Shown: positions 36,268 to 48,621, counted from the stretch's first letter. The stretch is 64,000 nt of DNA from Hysterangium stoloniferum (GCA_015178975.1 WHVD01000024.1:1-64000); one strand, 5' to 3'. Notes: a model not told the origin generated them from the letters alone. A program made the numbers and translations.

Positions 36268-38353
36268 TCAACGCCTTTTCCGGGGTTTGGGATCACTCTG
36301 ACGAGTAGTTATGTAATTTCTCGGCGTTTTGAACACATGGAGCGACTCGGATGATGGAGTCGTCGATCGAAGTCGTTTTCCAAGAGATTCCTCAACCATC
36401 CTTTCCTCAATTTCTTCTTCGAACTGTACTTTCCGTCTGAGGTCTTGCAAATCAGCGATAACACCCTAGACTACTCTTATTTACTTACTTATTGACCCTC
36501 CCTGGCGGCGCCTGGGTAGGCGCGGACTCACCCAGCGGAAACAAGTCGTGAACACCCAACGCCAGGACATACTGATCTATCCTCGCCTTCCACGCGGCAA
36601 GACCGACACCCCCCCGCATCGTCTGCCGAGTAAACTTGTCCGCCATGCCGCCCGCCTTCGGAAGGACAAATACATAAGTCCATTTGCTCCTCGAAATGAC
36701 TTTGGCGAGTCTGTCAAGTCCCTCGGTGTCGATTGGGCAGGTGGGCGAGGTTGCATAGCGGAAGAGGATTGGGCGGCCATTGAGGAAAGCGAGCCCGTCG
36801 ACGGAAGGGAAATGGTCCTGTGCAGGTCGGAAATAGATCTGTTCGGGGTAGCCCCTTAGCTGCTCAGCATCATCGAAGACGTATTCCTCGTCAATGTCCA
36901 ACGACAATCTGTAAGTCTGAGCCTTTTCCTTATCTATCGACTGTAACGCATACACGCTTTGTTTATCCGGATCCCGTTTACTACTCATATACCTATGTCC
37001 GGCGGCCCGGAATAGCATATGCGCAAGATCTTTTTTATAGACGTTCGTGAGCAATGCTGGGAAATTATCCCGGAGCGGATATAAGAGGTCGCTACGTGTC
37101 GTCGCATTTTCCACGATAGCTTCTGCTATATAATTCGTGGCGATGCGTGTGATCAAAAGCCTGCGAGATATTTTCCCGTTCCGGGATCTGTGGGGCTCGA
37201 GGACAAGGAGGAAGCGGGATGCGTCAGAGAAATCTATATCTGATGAAGCGTACAGCAAATCCTCCCCAGTACAGCGTTTAATGGCGCTATGGACCTTTGC
37301 CTCGTTTGATACGGGGGATGTTATGTATGCAGTGCGGGGAGTAGGCCCGTATTTATTAAATAGCTCCCAGAGTTCCTCGATGCTGCGTTGGTTATGTGGG
37401 AGCTGTGTGGAACTGACAGTATAATAAGACAATCCCAAACGTGAACATCAAACGGCTTACTTAGCAGCTACGATCTCATGCCACGACCAAAGCATCATCC
37501 CACATATAGTGGTGAGAGGCCATCGCTCCATAAATGCAGAATAGCTCGAATGTCGATGTGAGGCAGCGACGATACAGCGCCAAGATTCTCTCCAGTGCGA
37601 AGAGTCAAAGCCAGGGATTGGCTGTGATGAATTGCAATCAAATAGGATTGTTCCTTCTTCTGCCAGTTCTGGGTGTGGTGATGTGGTACACCAGCCTTTG
37701 ACGAATGTATCAAGAGAGTTCATGTGACGCTGGTCGAACACATACACCCCAGTTGAATGGAATAGGTACCATGATTCAGAGCTGGGCGCGTAGATTGTTG
37801 GTTTCCCTTCGGTTAGGCGTTGGATCAGGGCGTACATCAAGAACCAGCTTTTCCCTACATCACCTTAAATAAAAGTGAAAATAACAACGCAGAACATACC
37901 AATTCCCGGATGGCCAGCTATAAGATAATTATAACCGTTATTCGGTTTTATAGTCTTCCACAGCGTCTTGTATTCTCCTCTGACCAGGAACTGTATTGGA
38001 AAAGGCGTTGTCGGGTCCCTCCGAAACCCAGTAACACTCAAATCAATAATCTCGACGTCGACGGTTCTACCTTTGCCGTCTCCCAGCTTCTCTCCCGGAT
38101 CCAGCTCAAGTGAAGAGAATATTCCCACCCGTTTCCTTGCTTCTGCTTTCTTATTCCACAGACTGTCGTGGAGAGCTTTGTAGGAAAGAAGGGGCTCATC
38201 AAGCGTTTCGATTCTTTTGTCGTGGAGATAGTGAAGATGTGAACTGTGTTGACTTCTAAATGTCTGGAAGAGGAAAGCAGTATTACTTTTGAGCGATTTG
38301 AAGAAACTGTCGATATAGCTGTCCACCATGGTGGTGGGGTAAAAGGTGGTCAC
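36268..38353 (-). CDS. Crinkler/RHS-like protein: P-loop NTPase plus nuclease-like domain
   Basis: Four exons splice in frame to 646 residues: 38353-37900, 37854-37461, 37412-36489 and 36436-36268, with introns of 45, 48 and 52 bp. Residues 147-154 are GHPGIGKS, a Walker A motif restored across the first intron, followed by WFLMYALIQRL. ILFDCN near residue 221 is the likely Walker B. The C-terminal part has SVDGLAFLNGRPILFRYATS (about 486-505) followed by P-IDTEGLDRL, the layout of the restriction-endonuclease-like domain of Crinkler/RHS proteins, though the usual acidic-x-Lys core is not obvious. The tail is Arg/Lys-rich (KPRKRR). In this superfamily such proteins are proposed nuclear effectors or transposon-derived factors; the role here is unknown. 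It looks intact, unlike the three decayed relatives nearby. Confidence 0.65.
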
Positions 38354-38398
38354 CCATCGACGTCATTTGAATATTAACTTCCGTTTCGGCCGGGAATA

Positions 38399-38504
38399 GA
38401 GAGTATTTGCAACTAATGAAATATCAGCAAACTGAATTGGCTCCTAATATTCATATCAGGAACACCATTCAGTTTGCTAATATATATTCGTTGCAAATAC
38501 TCTC
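38399..38504. mobile_element. Short MITE-like palindrome with TA flanks
   Basis: An element of 106 bp has ends GAGAGTATTTGCAAC and its exact inverse, continuing as imperfect inverted sequence (atcagcaaactgaat with attcagtttgctaat) to a centre near 38450. TA dinucleotides flank both ends, as for mariner-type insertions. It lies 46 bp upstream of the Crinkler-like start. One end is also found at 9638-9660. Confidence 0.7.
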
Positions 38505-39674
38505 TAATGTGTCAATGTGTTGTGATACGTTAAGCAGAGGTAATAGTGTCGTCTTGAATCAGTCGCTATTAATGAGTGGCGGCGTTTGTCTTTCCAGCGG
38601 AAACTGCAATGCTTATGTTGGAAGAAGAGTGAATGTGGGTGTTATTGCACGATTGCTATTATGTGATGGATTCCATGGCTGCTAAAGCACGACGAGCTGC
38701 AAATGAAAGGCTTCACGTAGATTTACATGCGACGACAAGTTAATTGCTAAGATGCATTGCGTATTAGGTAAGTATTGTCGTCTTGTCATAAGAAGCTCGA
38801 CTGAATGGTGTCGCGGAGAGTATATCAGCCTTAACCGGTAACCTTGCAGCCATTTCCAAAAGGTAAGATGCATTCATGTCATAGCAACATGCTGACATTA
38901 AAAAACTATGTACAAAGGGCGCATGGAGGATCTGGCTGAAGAACACATGCTGTAAGTGTATATTACATTTCCAAATGCTTGTTGATCCGTTTAACATCGT
39001 GGCCATGCACGGTTCTTTAGCTGCACGGGCAGAGTCTGCCGTAGGTCAGAGGAAGGATTCCAGGAATATGGAACCGCGCTGGCCAGGCATCCCCAACCAA
39101 CATTTTTGGAATTCCGTACACATGTCATGGGAAGCATGTGGAGTGGGTGATCTCCCTCGAGGCAATCAAGGCTGCTCGCCATCTCGGATTTCTGGCGCAT
39201 GTGATCGGGAGAGCGTCACAGGCACAGTTGTTAAATGAAAACGAGGGTGGCATGCGCAGCTGAGGTTGTGCATGTAGTCATGGGTACACCAAAGGGTGAC
39301 AGAGGTCACAGATGCGGATTCTTGAGGATTATCACCGTGTCCGGCATAGCTCATCGTTCCTTGTAGATCTTGCGGCAGAGGTAACCTCTAATGAGGAAAA
39401 GACCCTCAAAATGATTCCAAAGGGGAACATTGTCGCTCAAGTGCAGTCTGTGGCTGATCAGCATGAGATAGATGGTAAGGGGAGGACATTGCATGATGCT
39501 TGTTGAAGTGATTTTATACATACGTATTGTGCCATGTTATCATCGAAAAATATAAGCTCGATAGCCAGACATGCATGGAATCTACGGTTAGTCACGGGCA
39601 TAGAAGCTTGGGATATTTTGGGCTGATTGGCACGAGTCTTCTAATCGCCTATCCCTTATCTCCTGGAGTTCAAC
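38505..39674. other. Intergenic region, one unassigned open stretch
   Basis: I see no recognisable gene. A plus-strand stretch at 39312-39506 (RILEDYHRV ... HEIDGKGRTLHDAC) has coding-like character but no start or partner exon that I can defend. The final 150 bp before 39675 is the kelch gene's promoter region. Confidence 0.4.
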
Positions 39675-41569
39675 ATGGCCTCTACCGCTCTTTTCGACGG
39701 GTATCTCCCAGACGCAGAGCAGCCATCTGCAGGGAGTTCAAGCCGCGGCACAGTAACCACCAGTTCTTCGCTTAACCTTATCCAACGACGGCCGGAATCA
39801 TCCGTTTCTCGGGCGGCCGTCGACGGCGCCACGAGTAGCAGCAGCACCAACGGCTCTCGTCTTAGGTCCAATTCAAACCCTCCCCCAAACCCCTTGCACT
39901 CCCCTACCCTTTCCATGTCGTCTTTCTCCACGAGAAGTCAGAGACCCGGTATTGGCATTGACGGCGACCAGCAGCGGCCCCAAGCGAAGTCGCTTCGTCC
40001 GCAGCCGTCTCGTGAGCATCTGGAGGCTATGCCTGAAGAGGACGAGCGTCCGCAGCGACAGCGCGGGGACGATGAGCTCACCCTTGTGGGCAGCGAGGTT
40101 GGCGGCGCAGGGCGGTCGCGGGCCAACTCCGTCGTCCCAATGCCGATGCCTGGCACTGCGACACTGCGCGATGCGACGACTCCTACGCAGAGCCATATGC
40201 CCACTCTGCCGCAGCGCCAGCAGCAGCAGCAACGGCAGGGTAGCACGCAGGGCTCGAGGGGCCCTGCTTCGACAATGGGACGCATGCGGTGCGTGCTTGC
40301 TTTAATAGGGTTTTTTGCTTTTGCTGACTTTGGATGGTGTTTGGTAGCCATACGCCACGTTTGCCTAACCACCCTGCTGAGCCGGCACCATCGACTGTGA
40401 TGTACTGGTCGAAAGCCCCTGTTTACGGACATCTTCCTAACCGCTGCATGCGTGGGCATTCTATCACACTAATCGAGAACATGGTGTGGCAAATCGCTGG
40501 ATGTGATACTAAAGGATGTTACGCAGATGTTCTCACATTCGATACAGGTACGCTGGTGCTGTCTCTTTCCCTTTCACTACCCTCACTCACGCCTTCTTAG
40601 AAACAATGTACTGGGCTCACCCTGAGACCGTCGGGGACATACCTACTCCCTTCCGCGCCCACTCCGCCACGGCCGTCGAACGCCGCATATTCGTCTTCGG
40701 CGGCGGCTCTGGAATGACGTATTATAACGACCTTTATGTCCTCGACACCGCCATGCGTCGCTGGACAAAAATCAACTACCCACCCGATTCCGGGCCCGTG
40801 CCTATACCCAGACGTGCACATGCAACCTGGTATTTTCAGGGTAAACTGTATCTATTCGGCGGTGGCAATGGTGTCAAGGCGTTGAATGACGTGTGGACGT
40901 TGGATGTTAATATGCCGTATGATATGATGAAGTGGGAGTATGTTGATATAGCGGGGCCAAAGCCTGCGCCGAGAGGGTATCACACTGCAAATTTGGTTAA
41001 TGATACGGTTATTGTTATTGGAGGGAGCGATGGGCAGCATGTATATGACGATGTGTGGATGCTTTATTTACGTGAGTCTGCCGCATATTTCCTTCAGTGA
41101 TGTCTTTCTCTAACCTCCCTTCTCTATTGCAGCGACTCTGACATGGCACAAGCCTGATACAGGCACCCCCAAAAAACGACTCGGGCATAGTTCTACTCCG
41201 GTCGGATCGTATCTCTTCGTGATTGGTGGACATGACGGATCAAAATACAATCACGAATTGCAATTGTTCAACCTCGGTATGTTTCCTGCTTTCTTCCCGT
41301 CTTCGCTTCTCTCGCTCTTCGTTTACCAATCCGTACCCTTCTACACAGTGACGTCCCAATGGGAGGCCCGAGACAGCCGTGGTCGCTGCCCCACCTCACG
41401 AGGCTACCACGCCTCAGTGCTCACCGACAGCCGCATATTCGTCTTTGGGGGCTTCGATGGGTCTTGCGTTTATGACGACGTATATATCCTGGATCTTGCG
41501 GCTGCAGCCTACCTCCCGCAGGTTACTAGCTTTTCGTTGCTTCCGCCGAAGTTGGTACCACAGCCTTAG
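39675..41569 (+). CDS. Kelch-repeat protein with disordered N-terminus
   Basis: Five exons join in frame to 549 residues: 39675-40288, 40348-40547, 40601-41071, 41133-41276 and 41349-41569. Introns are 53-72 bp. Residues 1-205 are Ser/Pro/Gln-rich and probably disordered, with a CAG-type Gln run (QRQQQQQRQ) near residue 185. From about residue 225 there are at least five kelch blades, each with the GG doublet after a hydrophobic strand (IFVFGGGSG, LYLFGGGNG, VIVIGGSDG, LFVIGGHDG, IFVFGGFDG) and the spaced Tyr/Trp. The C-terminus DLAAAAYLPQVTSF looks natural. Such propellers are protein-binding scaffolds; the Tea1/Kel1-type polarity role is one possibility but there is no coiled coil. No lesions seen. 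Confidence 0.85.
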
Positions 41570-42485
41570 CCGAACGACAAGATCGGTCTGGACTTGCGTT
41601 ATTTCAGTTGAAGACTTGGGAGGGGTGTTACTACGTGGCTACGTGATAGGCGGCGTGCACTACCGCTTGCGCTACTTGTAGATTTGGGTTAATCGTGGGT
41701 CTAGGTTGGGACTTGTTGCGTCCGGGTCGTGTGTACGTCTTTTGATGACGCAGTACTGCCATACTACTCCACTGTACATGTTAAGTCTAGTGTTTAGTTA
41801 GTATATCCGTCCTTGTGTCTTTTGATAGGGCTTAATTCAGTGTATTAACTTTTTTTTAATTTTTGAGTGTCTGACACAGCTGAATTTGATCCCGTGTATA
41901 GGTGTATGCGGCGACAGATCAGGATTGTCATTTCATAGATCATCAGCGAGTGGTTTGCACGCCTGCGGCAACAGCCAAAAGCGTTGGAAATTTGGAAATG
42001 CGATTCACTCGGGCGGTAGCAGCCCTGCGTCTGAGAAAAGGCCGATCCCCGAGGGAATGATAGATCTCACATTCTTGATGACAACAACGCAAAGCCCTCC
42101 TAGATGCGGTGACTATGGTATTCCGCCATTTATCCAACAGCGCGATGGCTTGAAATCCCTTGGATCGGTTCGGACGTCCAGGCGGGAAAGCTGGTGCTTG
42201 TTCAAAACTGTCAAATCATCCTTGGCTGGGGTTACATAAGTCACTGTTAGGGGGTTGTTAGTTGATCGCTTTTTTATTAGCTCCCGTCCTCCACCTCGAG
42301 GTATATACTGTGTTTCCCTTGTTTTTCTTTTGTTTTCTTCAGTGATATCCGAGGTATCTGTGTGGTGAATCCGAGGTGAGTTCGCACCTCACAAGCGTTA
42401 TTTTTTATCAAAGGAAGGGATCCTATAGTTACGCAGTACCGTGCTTCGGTTTTTTCTCACGTTTCGTTTCCCTCAGCCACCAGTT
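41570..42485. promoter_or_regulatory. Kelch 3' region and kinase promoter region
   Basis: No gene is convincing here; the open stretch at 41886-42239 lacks codon or motif support. The kinase upstream sequence has pyrimidine-rich tracts (cccttgtttttcttttgttttcttc near 42315-42340), common near fungal transcription starts. None of the pseudogene copies includes this promoter. Confidence 0.4.
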
Positions 42486-45400
42486 ATGGACCAGTCCCCG
42501 AGTAACTTGCAAATCCCAGACAACGACTGGTCCCAGCCAGGGCCTTCGTCGTCTCGCAATGCTCGTGCTGCATCGGCTGCCCTTGCGCCCGCTGCCCAGC
42601 TGCAGTCAGCGAAGAAACGCGCGTCCCACTCAGTCACAATGTCCCAAAGGGACCAAAAGGAGGATGCACCGGCCTACCGCGACGTGTACGCACATCCCGC
42701 TGCGGTGGCTTTTGCAGCAGCACATCCAAGGCGCACCATACCCAAGTTTGGCCCGTACTTGCTGCTGCAGACTCTCGGTGAGGGAGAGTTCGGCAAGGTC
42801 AAGCTCGGTCTGCATGGCCAGTGGGGCGAGGAGGTCGCCGTGAAGCTCATCAGACGGGGAAATGTCGAGAATCCACTCCGTCTGTCAAAGGTTGAGCGTG
42901 AAATCGAGGTGCTCAAGGTCAGTCGCCCGCCGATGCATCGCATATGCGTCTAACCCTCCCCTTGTATTTTTTTAGCTTCTCAAACATCCTAACATCGTCC
43001 GTCTCTACGACGTTATTGAAACTGACAAATATATCGGCATCATCTTAGAGTACGCTTCAGGTGGCGAACTCTTCGACCACATTCTCGCACATCGATACCT
43101 CAAGGAAAAAGACGCCTGTAAGCTCTTTGCCCAGCTCATCTCAGGCGTCTCCTATATCCACTCGAAAAAAATCGTCCATCGCGATCTGAAACTCGAGAAT
43201 CTTCTTCTTGACCGCTCTCGCAACGTGATCATCACCGACTTTGGTTTTGCGAACCGGTTCGAACATCGTTCCGATGATCTTATGCAGACGTCGTGCGGTT
43301 CACCCTGTTACGCCGCCCCGGAGCTTGTCATTTCTGAGGGACTCTATGTTGGCTCTGCCGTTGATATTTGGTCGTGTGGTGTTATTCTCTATGCCATGCT
43401 TGCAGGTTATCTGCCCTTTGACGATGACCCCGCAAATCCCGAAGGCGACAACATCAATTTACTCTACAAATATATTGTCAATACACCTTTGACGTTCCCT
43501 GACTATGTCTCGACCGAGGCGCGCGACCTTCTCTCCTTGATGCTCGTACCGGACCCCAAGCGACGAGCGGGTCTAAAGGAAATCATGGCGCACTCGTGGC
43601 TCGCTCCTTACGCCTCTCTGTTCGATAGAACCGTCGCCGAGCTTGAGAAAGTTGCCATGGAACAACAGAACTTGAAGCGGCAAGCATATCAGCGTCAAAT
43701 GCGCGCCCATGCTGAGCAACAAGCCCAGCGCGCAAGCCCCGCCCCGACACAGTATCTGTACGATTCATCAGCCGCCCAGACCACACCTGCGGCTACGCCC
43801 CGTCGGGTTGTCGCGAGCGCAATTGTCATGGGGTCTTCGGCCGAGCCGGAGCCCTTCATCGACGCCCCGACACCTGCCTCAACGCCGGCCGAATCGGCGC
43901 GTCGAACCAAGTCCAGAGACGGTTCGCGCGGCAAGCAGCCTGTCCCGAAGACACCCGCGAAGACCCCGGAGAAGGAGAAGGAGAAAGAAACAGGGAGCAG
44001 CAGACGAAAGAAGACAGGAGCGTACAGGCACACTATTCAGCTTGAATATCCAGAAGAAGTATCGCAGTTGCCGCAGCCGCCGATGGATATCGATGAACCA
44101 GAAGCTCTCTCGCCCACCACTCCCACCCAGCGGGATCGCAGGCCTCCGCAACAGGATCCTACACCTTCTCCTCAGACGCCAAAGCAACACGTCCCACCCA
44201 CACTCGAGGCGTTGTTCACGCCACCGTCGGGACAACCCACCGAGCGTGTTGTAAAGTCTCACCGTCCTGGTTCGATAAGTTCAGCTCGCAAAGTGGACGC
44301 TGCGTCGATCAATGGTTCGACGCGGTCAGCTGGAAGCAGACATCATCGTGGACTCTCGATGGACAAGTTTGGCTTTGGGAAGATCTTGGGGGGTGGCGCG
44401 GTCCCCTCATCCGATACAGAGCATGTTAATAATGCGACGAGTGGGAGGAGGGCATCTGTTGCTGTGGGAGATGTTGTCGCGAAAACTGTCGAGGAGAAGG
44501 AGAAGCCAGAGGAGAAGGCAACGGATACGGATGGGAAGAAGACAAAGTCGAGGAGGAAGACACTGAGCTTGATGGTGGAGCCTATAAGCAGGTGTGTTGA
44601 GTCGATTGATACTTTCTTTACGTTGTTTGGCTTTAGCTGGGTGGTTGACTAATGGTTTGTTTTGTTTTGTTTACAGGACAATCAAAGATCGCACGAAAAA
44701 TCGGTCGGTTACAGTCGAGGTCAAGAAGAACAAAAAAGACAAGGAACAAGAGGGATCTGTACAGGAGCTGGAAATCAACCCAATATCACCCTCTGCCATT
44801 CCCGCTGCACTACCTACTGCCCCTGCTGGCAGTTCCAAGTCCACTGCACCTTCACCTTTCGTCCCGCCCACCACAAACGGGGTTTCTACCCTGTCGGCCA
44901 AGACCGTCATGAACTGGTTCCGGCTGCGCAGTCTTGGAAAGCGGGATGCAGAGCCTGTGTTCACGCCAGTGGAGAAACCCGCAGCAGGGCCCCAATTGGA
45001 CTCATATGTGGGTGGACCCAGCGCTTCGTCCTCGAGCACAATTGGACAACCTGAGCCTGAGCCTCCTGTACAGGTTATTGTGACCAACCCGCAGAACCAA
45101 GATCAAGCCCACCCCGAGCGCGAGCGCGATCGCGACGAGCTGCGCTCGCCCGTTGCGTCTCGCCAGCGCCCCCCGAGCAGCAGCCGTGCCTCCGCTTCGC
45201 GCACGCCGTCCGAGTCTGGCGGCCGCAGCTTCGTCAATCTCGTGCGTACCGTTACGGCGCCGAAGACCAAGTTCGACGCGACGTCGCTGCGCATCCACCA
45301 CGGTGCAGTTGACCAGGCGACGATTACGAGCGGGGCGCCGCCGGTGGTGTTTGCGCATGTGACCAAGGTGTTGCAAGGCATGGGTCTGGAGATCCAGCGC

Positions 45401-46002
45401 GACTCGGAGTTCAAGTACCGGTGTATCCGTCCGAAAAAAGGGGGATATGCAGCTGTTGCGTTGATGGGGAGTGCGGCCTCGAATGGAGTGCGTATCGTCT
45501 CTAAATTTTTTTTTTTTTTGGCGGCATCTGACTGGTTTGATCGATGTAGATTGATAAACGCGGTCTCCCCGTGCCGTCGCAACTCTCGTCTGCCGCTGGC
45601 GGTATGCTCCGTGGCCTGCTCATGCGACGACAGTCGTCCCAGGTTTCGTCTAGTGCGGCGTCCGTGGTGCCTGCAGTAGCGTCTACCTCATTCGACACGG
45701 AGGGCGACAGCAGCCTTATGTCTGAGGTCCCCGAAGGCACGGCAGCGTCTGAGGCGATTTATGGCGATCGCAGCGTCGACCAAGGCGATGAAGTGCGGTT
45801 CTCGGTCGAGTTGACGCGTATCGATCGCCTGGAGGATACCCTTAGTCTCGATATACGGCGGTTGAAGGGCAACCTGAGAAGTTACAAGTTCCTGTATGAT
45901 ACTCTTCGAGAGTGGGTTGTTTTTGTATTTGTCGCTTTTGGCTTTGACACTCATTTTCTTTTTTCTTTTCTTTGTGACAGGCGTTGTGAATTTGCGCGGT
46001 GA
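42486..46002 (+). CDS. Kin4-like Ser/Thr protein kinase (CAMK/CAMKL) with KA1-type C-terminus
   Basis: Five exons splice to 1080 residues: 42486-42917, 42976-44591, 44677-45487, 45550-45911 and 45981-46002. The kinase domain spans about 91-353: glycine loop GEGEFG 98-103, VAVK lysine 120, HRD 212-214, DFG 232-234, [10 protein letters not shown] ending at 260, and [20 protein letters not shown]. The [11 protein letters not shown] start and activation segment resemble yeast KIN4, a spindle-position-checkpoint kinase. That role is inferred only by similarity. A long Pro/Ser/Lys-rich linker follows. The C-terminal 180 residues, with [20 protein letters not shown] and [13 protein letters not shown] ... 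[10 protein letters not shown], fit a KA1-type membrane or autoinhibitory domain. The ATG at 42486 is preferred to an upstream in-frame one at 42441 because the latter adds an odd hydrophobic tail. It is intact and parent of four pseudogenes. Confidence 0.88.
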
Positions 46003-46593
46003 ACCAGTCGCGCGCGCGTTGCCTTGGACTTTTGTCTTTTGACCTCTTCTTCCCCATTCATCGTGCATCCATAATACTTTCTCGGATACATCACCTCTCT
46101 CTCTCTACCCCTTTTCACTTTCTCCCCCCCAACTAAAATGTCTAAGCTCGTTTCATTATATACCTACCTACTCCATCGTTCATGCTTTATGGTCAAATAT
46201 GGGTTTTCCTCGTCACAGGCGCTCTGTCGTGTTATACACCGAAGGATCTATCTCTCTCGTTTCCAAGTCATTATGTCGCATTCATACTCATGTTCTTTAG
46301 TTAGTGATAGTATTTACGCTGTTAATAATGATGGCAAGTCTGGTTACATGTACGTAGTATACTGCTCTGGGCATAGCCGAGCGCCTGCAGAAGTTCGTGG
46401 CACACTCGCTGTAAGAAAATGCACTTCATCTTCGTGCATATTGCAATCACTCGGAATGTCTCTTTCTCACGCCACCTTTTGTCCGATCACCCATTGTTCT
46501 TTTATTCCTTTTGTTCTTGTTGGATTTCGGGAATATGCGAGCAACAAGGAGCACGGACCATACGCCAATATTAGTAAGCAGTTACTAGGCGTG
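46003..46593. other. Kinase 3' flank
   Basis: This is non-coding sequence downstream of the kinase stop. Much of it (to about 46430) is preserved in pseudogene copies 3 and 4, so the duplication covered flanking DNA. Open stretches here are unsupported. Confidence 0.6.
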
Positions 46594-46816
46594 CAGTGAC
46601 TCACAAAACCTTTTCAATGTTTGGGATTTGCATATTGGCAGGGGGAGAAAAAATAGCCAAAAATCTCAAAAAAAACACAGTATATAGCTAAACATGTGAG
46701 AATCATGGCCTAGAATATTATTACATAATATCCATTTTTAGGCATGCTGAAAATAGTTTAGTCTGGCCTGCTCATTGAAAAGGTTTTGTTGCTGATGATT
46801 ATGATACAATATATGC
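46594..46816. repeat. Mariner left terminal inverted repeat
   Basis: It pairs with 56020-56602 once the solo LTR is removed. Matching includes aaaaccttttcaatg at the outer end and ggcatgctgaaaatagttta and gttgctgatgattatga further in. Confidence 0.85.
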
Positions 46817-46889
46817 TACATTAACTGGCCAAATCACATGATTTTGTGGATTGTATTCAACATGGTCATGTGACTTGTTGATTTATAGT

Positions 46890-47680
46890 TGATTTTGATA
46901 TTCCTACCTCTTACATTACCAGTAATCCATCATGCACTTCCATCACTCCTGATCAGCAAAAATACATTATCTCCCAGCTTGAAGCTGGCCATTCCACTCC
47001 ATCCATTGCCTCAATCACTGGGATTAGCATTAGTACTATCTCCAGACTTTGCTCTAAATACCTTCCTACCATCCCAAAATCAACTGGAGGTTGTCCCAAG
47101 AAGCTCTCTGCTACCAACATCCATTTTGCAGTCCACCTCATTGCCTCTGGAAAGGCTGAAACTGCAGTTGACATAGCCCAAACACTTCAGACCATCACCA
47201 ACAATCCTATATCAGCTCAGACAGTTTGGAGGAGCTTGAAGAAGGCAGGGATGAAAGCAGTTGTGAAGAAGAAGTGACTTTTGTCCAAGAGACACATGAA
47301 GGAAAGACTTGACTTTGCTTTGGCCCACCAGTATTGGACTTTAGATGACTGGAGGAGGGTTATATGGTCTGATGAGACTAAAATAAATCACCTTGGCTCA
47401 GATGGGAGGAAGTGGGCATGGAAAAAGACTGGGGAAGACCTGAATGAGAGGCTTGTTCAAGGAACAGTGAAGTTTGGTGGAGGGGTCTGTCATGGTTTGG
47501 GGGTACTTCATGTGGGAGGGTGTGGGATATGCCACTAGGATTGAGGGTAGAATGGATGGGGAACTTTATACAGGAGGATCTTGGATGAAGACCTCCAAAA
47601 CAGCCACAGGTATTACCAGTTGGACCCTGCTAAAATCATCTTTCAGCAGGACAATGATCCAAAGCACATCTGCAAAAAGG
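46890..47680 (+). pseudogene. Tc1/mariner transposase, N-terminal and central part
   Basis: The transposase binds the terminal repeats through helix-turn-helix domains and cuts with a DDE catalytic centre. The frame reads TPDQQKYIISQLEAGHSTPS (HTH), then ISAQTVWRSLKKAGMKAVVK, a TGA stop at the KK-LLSKRH junction (near 47275), LDDWRRVIWSDETK with the first catalytic Asp, and LGSDGRKWAWKK. A one-base excess in the GGAGGGG run (about 47480) and another shift near 47565 break the frame. FQQDNDPKHICKK with the second Asp runs directly into the Gypsy insertion at 47680. No start codon survives in frame. Confidence 0.85.
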
Positions 47681-48469
47681 TGTTAGGATACACACAGGCC
47701 GGGTTTCTGGAGAAACCTGCGGGATATCTAGTAGGACTTGGCTTCAGCTTATAGGCTGCATCCTTGCTAGATCGTGTTGTCCAATTTCAAACGGACGGAC
47801 GGGGATCCCAGGGAGTCCGGGCGGGGTTCGTGGGTTGTGAGTCGAGTTGGTTGAGAGAGGTAGATGCGCCAGAGCCCATGGGCTCCGACTAGTGCAAGCG
47901 ATGTGAATCAAGTAAGGTTTTAGAGCGGAAAATATTATTAGATTACTGGGGGGAATCTAAGCTAATTTTCTGACTGGATTGTATGTACAACATCTGCCAG
48001 TTTATATAGACCATGGAGTGAATGACATACCAAATCCAGTAATGACAAAATGAAACTAACAAAACATAAAACAGGAATAGTAAACACCAAATTGGTGTTA
48101 GGAACGGGATGGAACAGAGTGGAGTCCGAATCGTGACAAAGGATAACCCATAACGGGAAATGGAGTGGGAGTGGAGTCCTAAATCGTGACAGGTCATTTG
48201 ACTAAAACGGGAATGGGGCTCGATTAGAGCAGTGATGGGATTCTGAGCGGGGTTGGGTGACTGATGCGTGGGACGAAGATGGACATAGACAGAGACGGAG
48301 TCCGGGGGAAGTCCGGTGACTGATATGTGTCATAATGAGGTCGAACGTAACGAGTCTTGATGTAACAGAGTCTGGGTGGGAAATCCTATAAACAGACAAT
48401 TGGTGCTTGTAGTGCGTGGGGGCGTACGGGTTAGTGCCTGGAGTCCGGCGGGATTGTCCGGTCGTAACA
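47681..48469 (-). repeat. Gypsy 3' LTR (789 bp)
   Basis: It starts TGTTAGGATACACAC and ends GGTCGTAACA on the plus strand. In its first 60 bp it differs from the other LTR by one CA indel and otherwise by transitions only. A TATA-like tctatataaac on the element's strand (near 48000) is shared with the other LTR. Confidence 0.92.
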
Positions 48470-48621
48470 GTACCCTCCCTTTATACCGAAGTCCCAAAGA
48501 GGCTCTAGACCTAGATAAGGTTCTTGTCAGCTACGCGCATGTGTCAAAAGTCATGTCGGTTACACGAATGTGTCAAAGAGTCATGTGATCTGGAAGGTAA
48601 GGTTCAAATGCGATGAGCCTA

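Noticed and set aside
39938-40459. Minus-strand 173-codon open frame
   Set aside because: It is antisense to the low-complexity first exon of the kelch gene and has no family motif.
41886-42239. Plus-strand 117-codon frame between kelch and kinase genes
   Set aside because: No homologous pattern, no splice partners, and unusual composition. It is more likely promoter or untranslated sequence.
44671-45087. Minus-strand 138-codon open frame
   Set aside because: Shadow of the Kin4-like linker exon in GC-rich sequence.
46138-46599. Plus-strand 153-codon frame after the kinase
   Set aside because: It lies in the kinase 3' flank, is not preserved as a frame in pseudogene copies 3 and 4, and has no motif.
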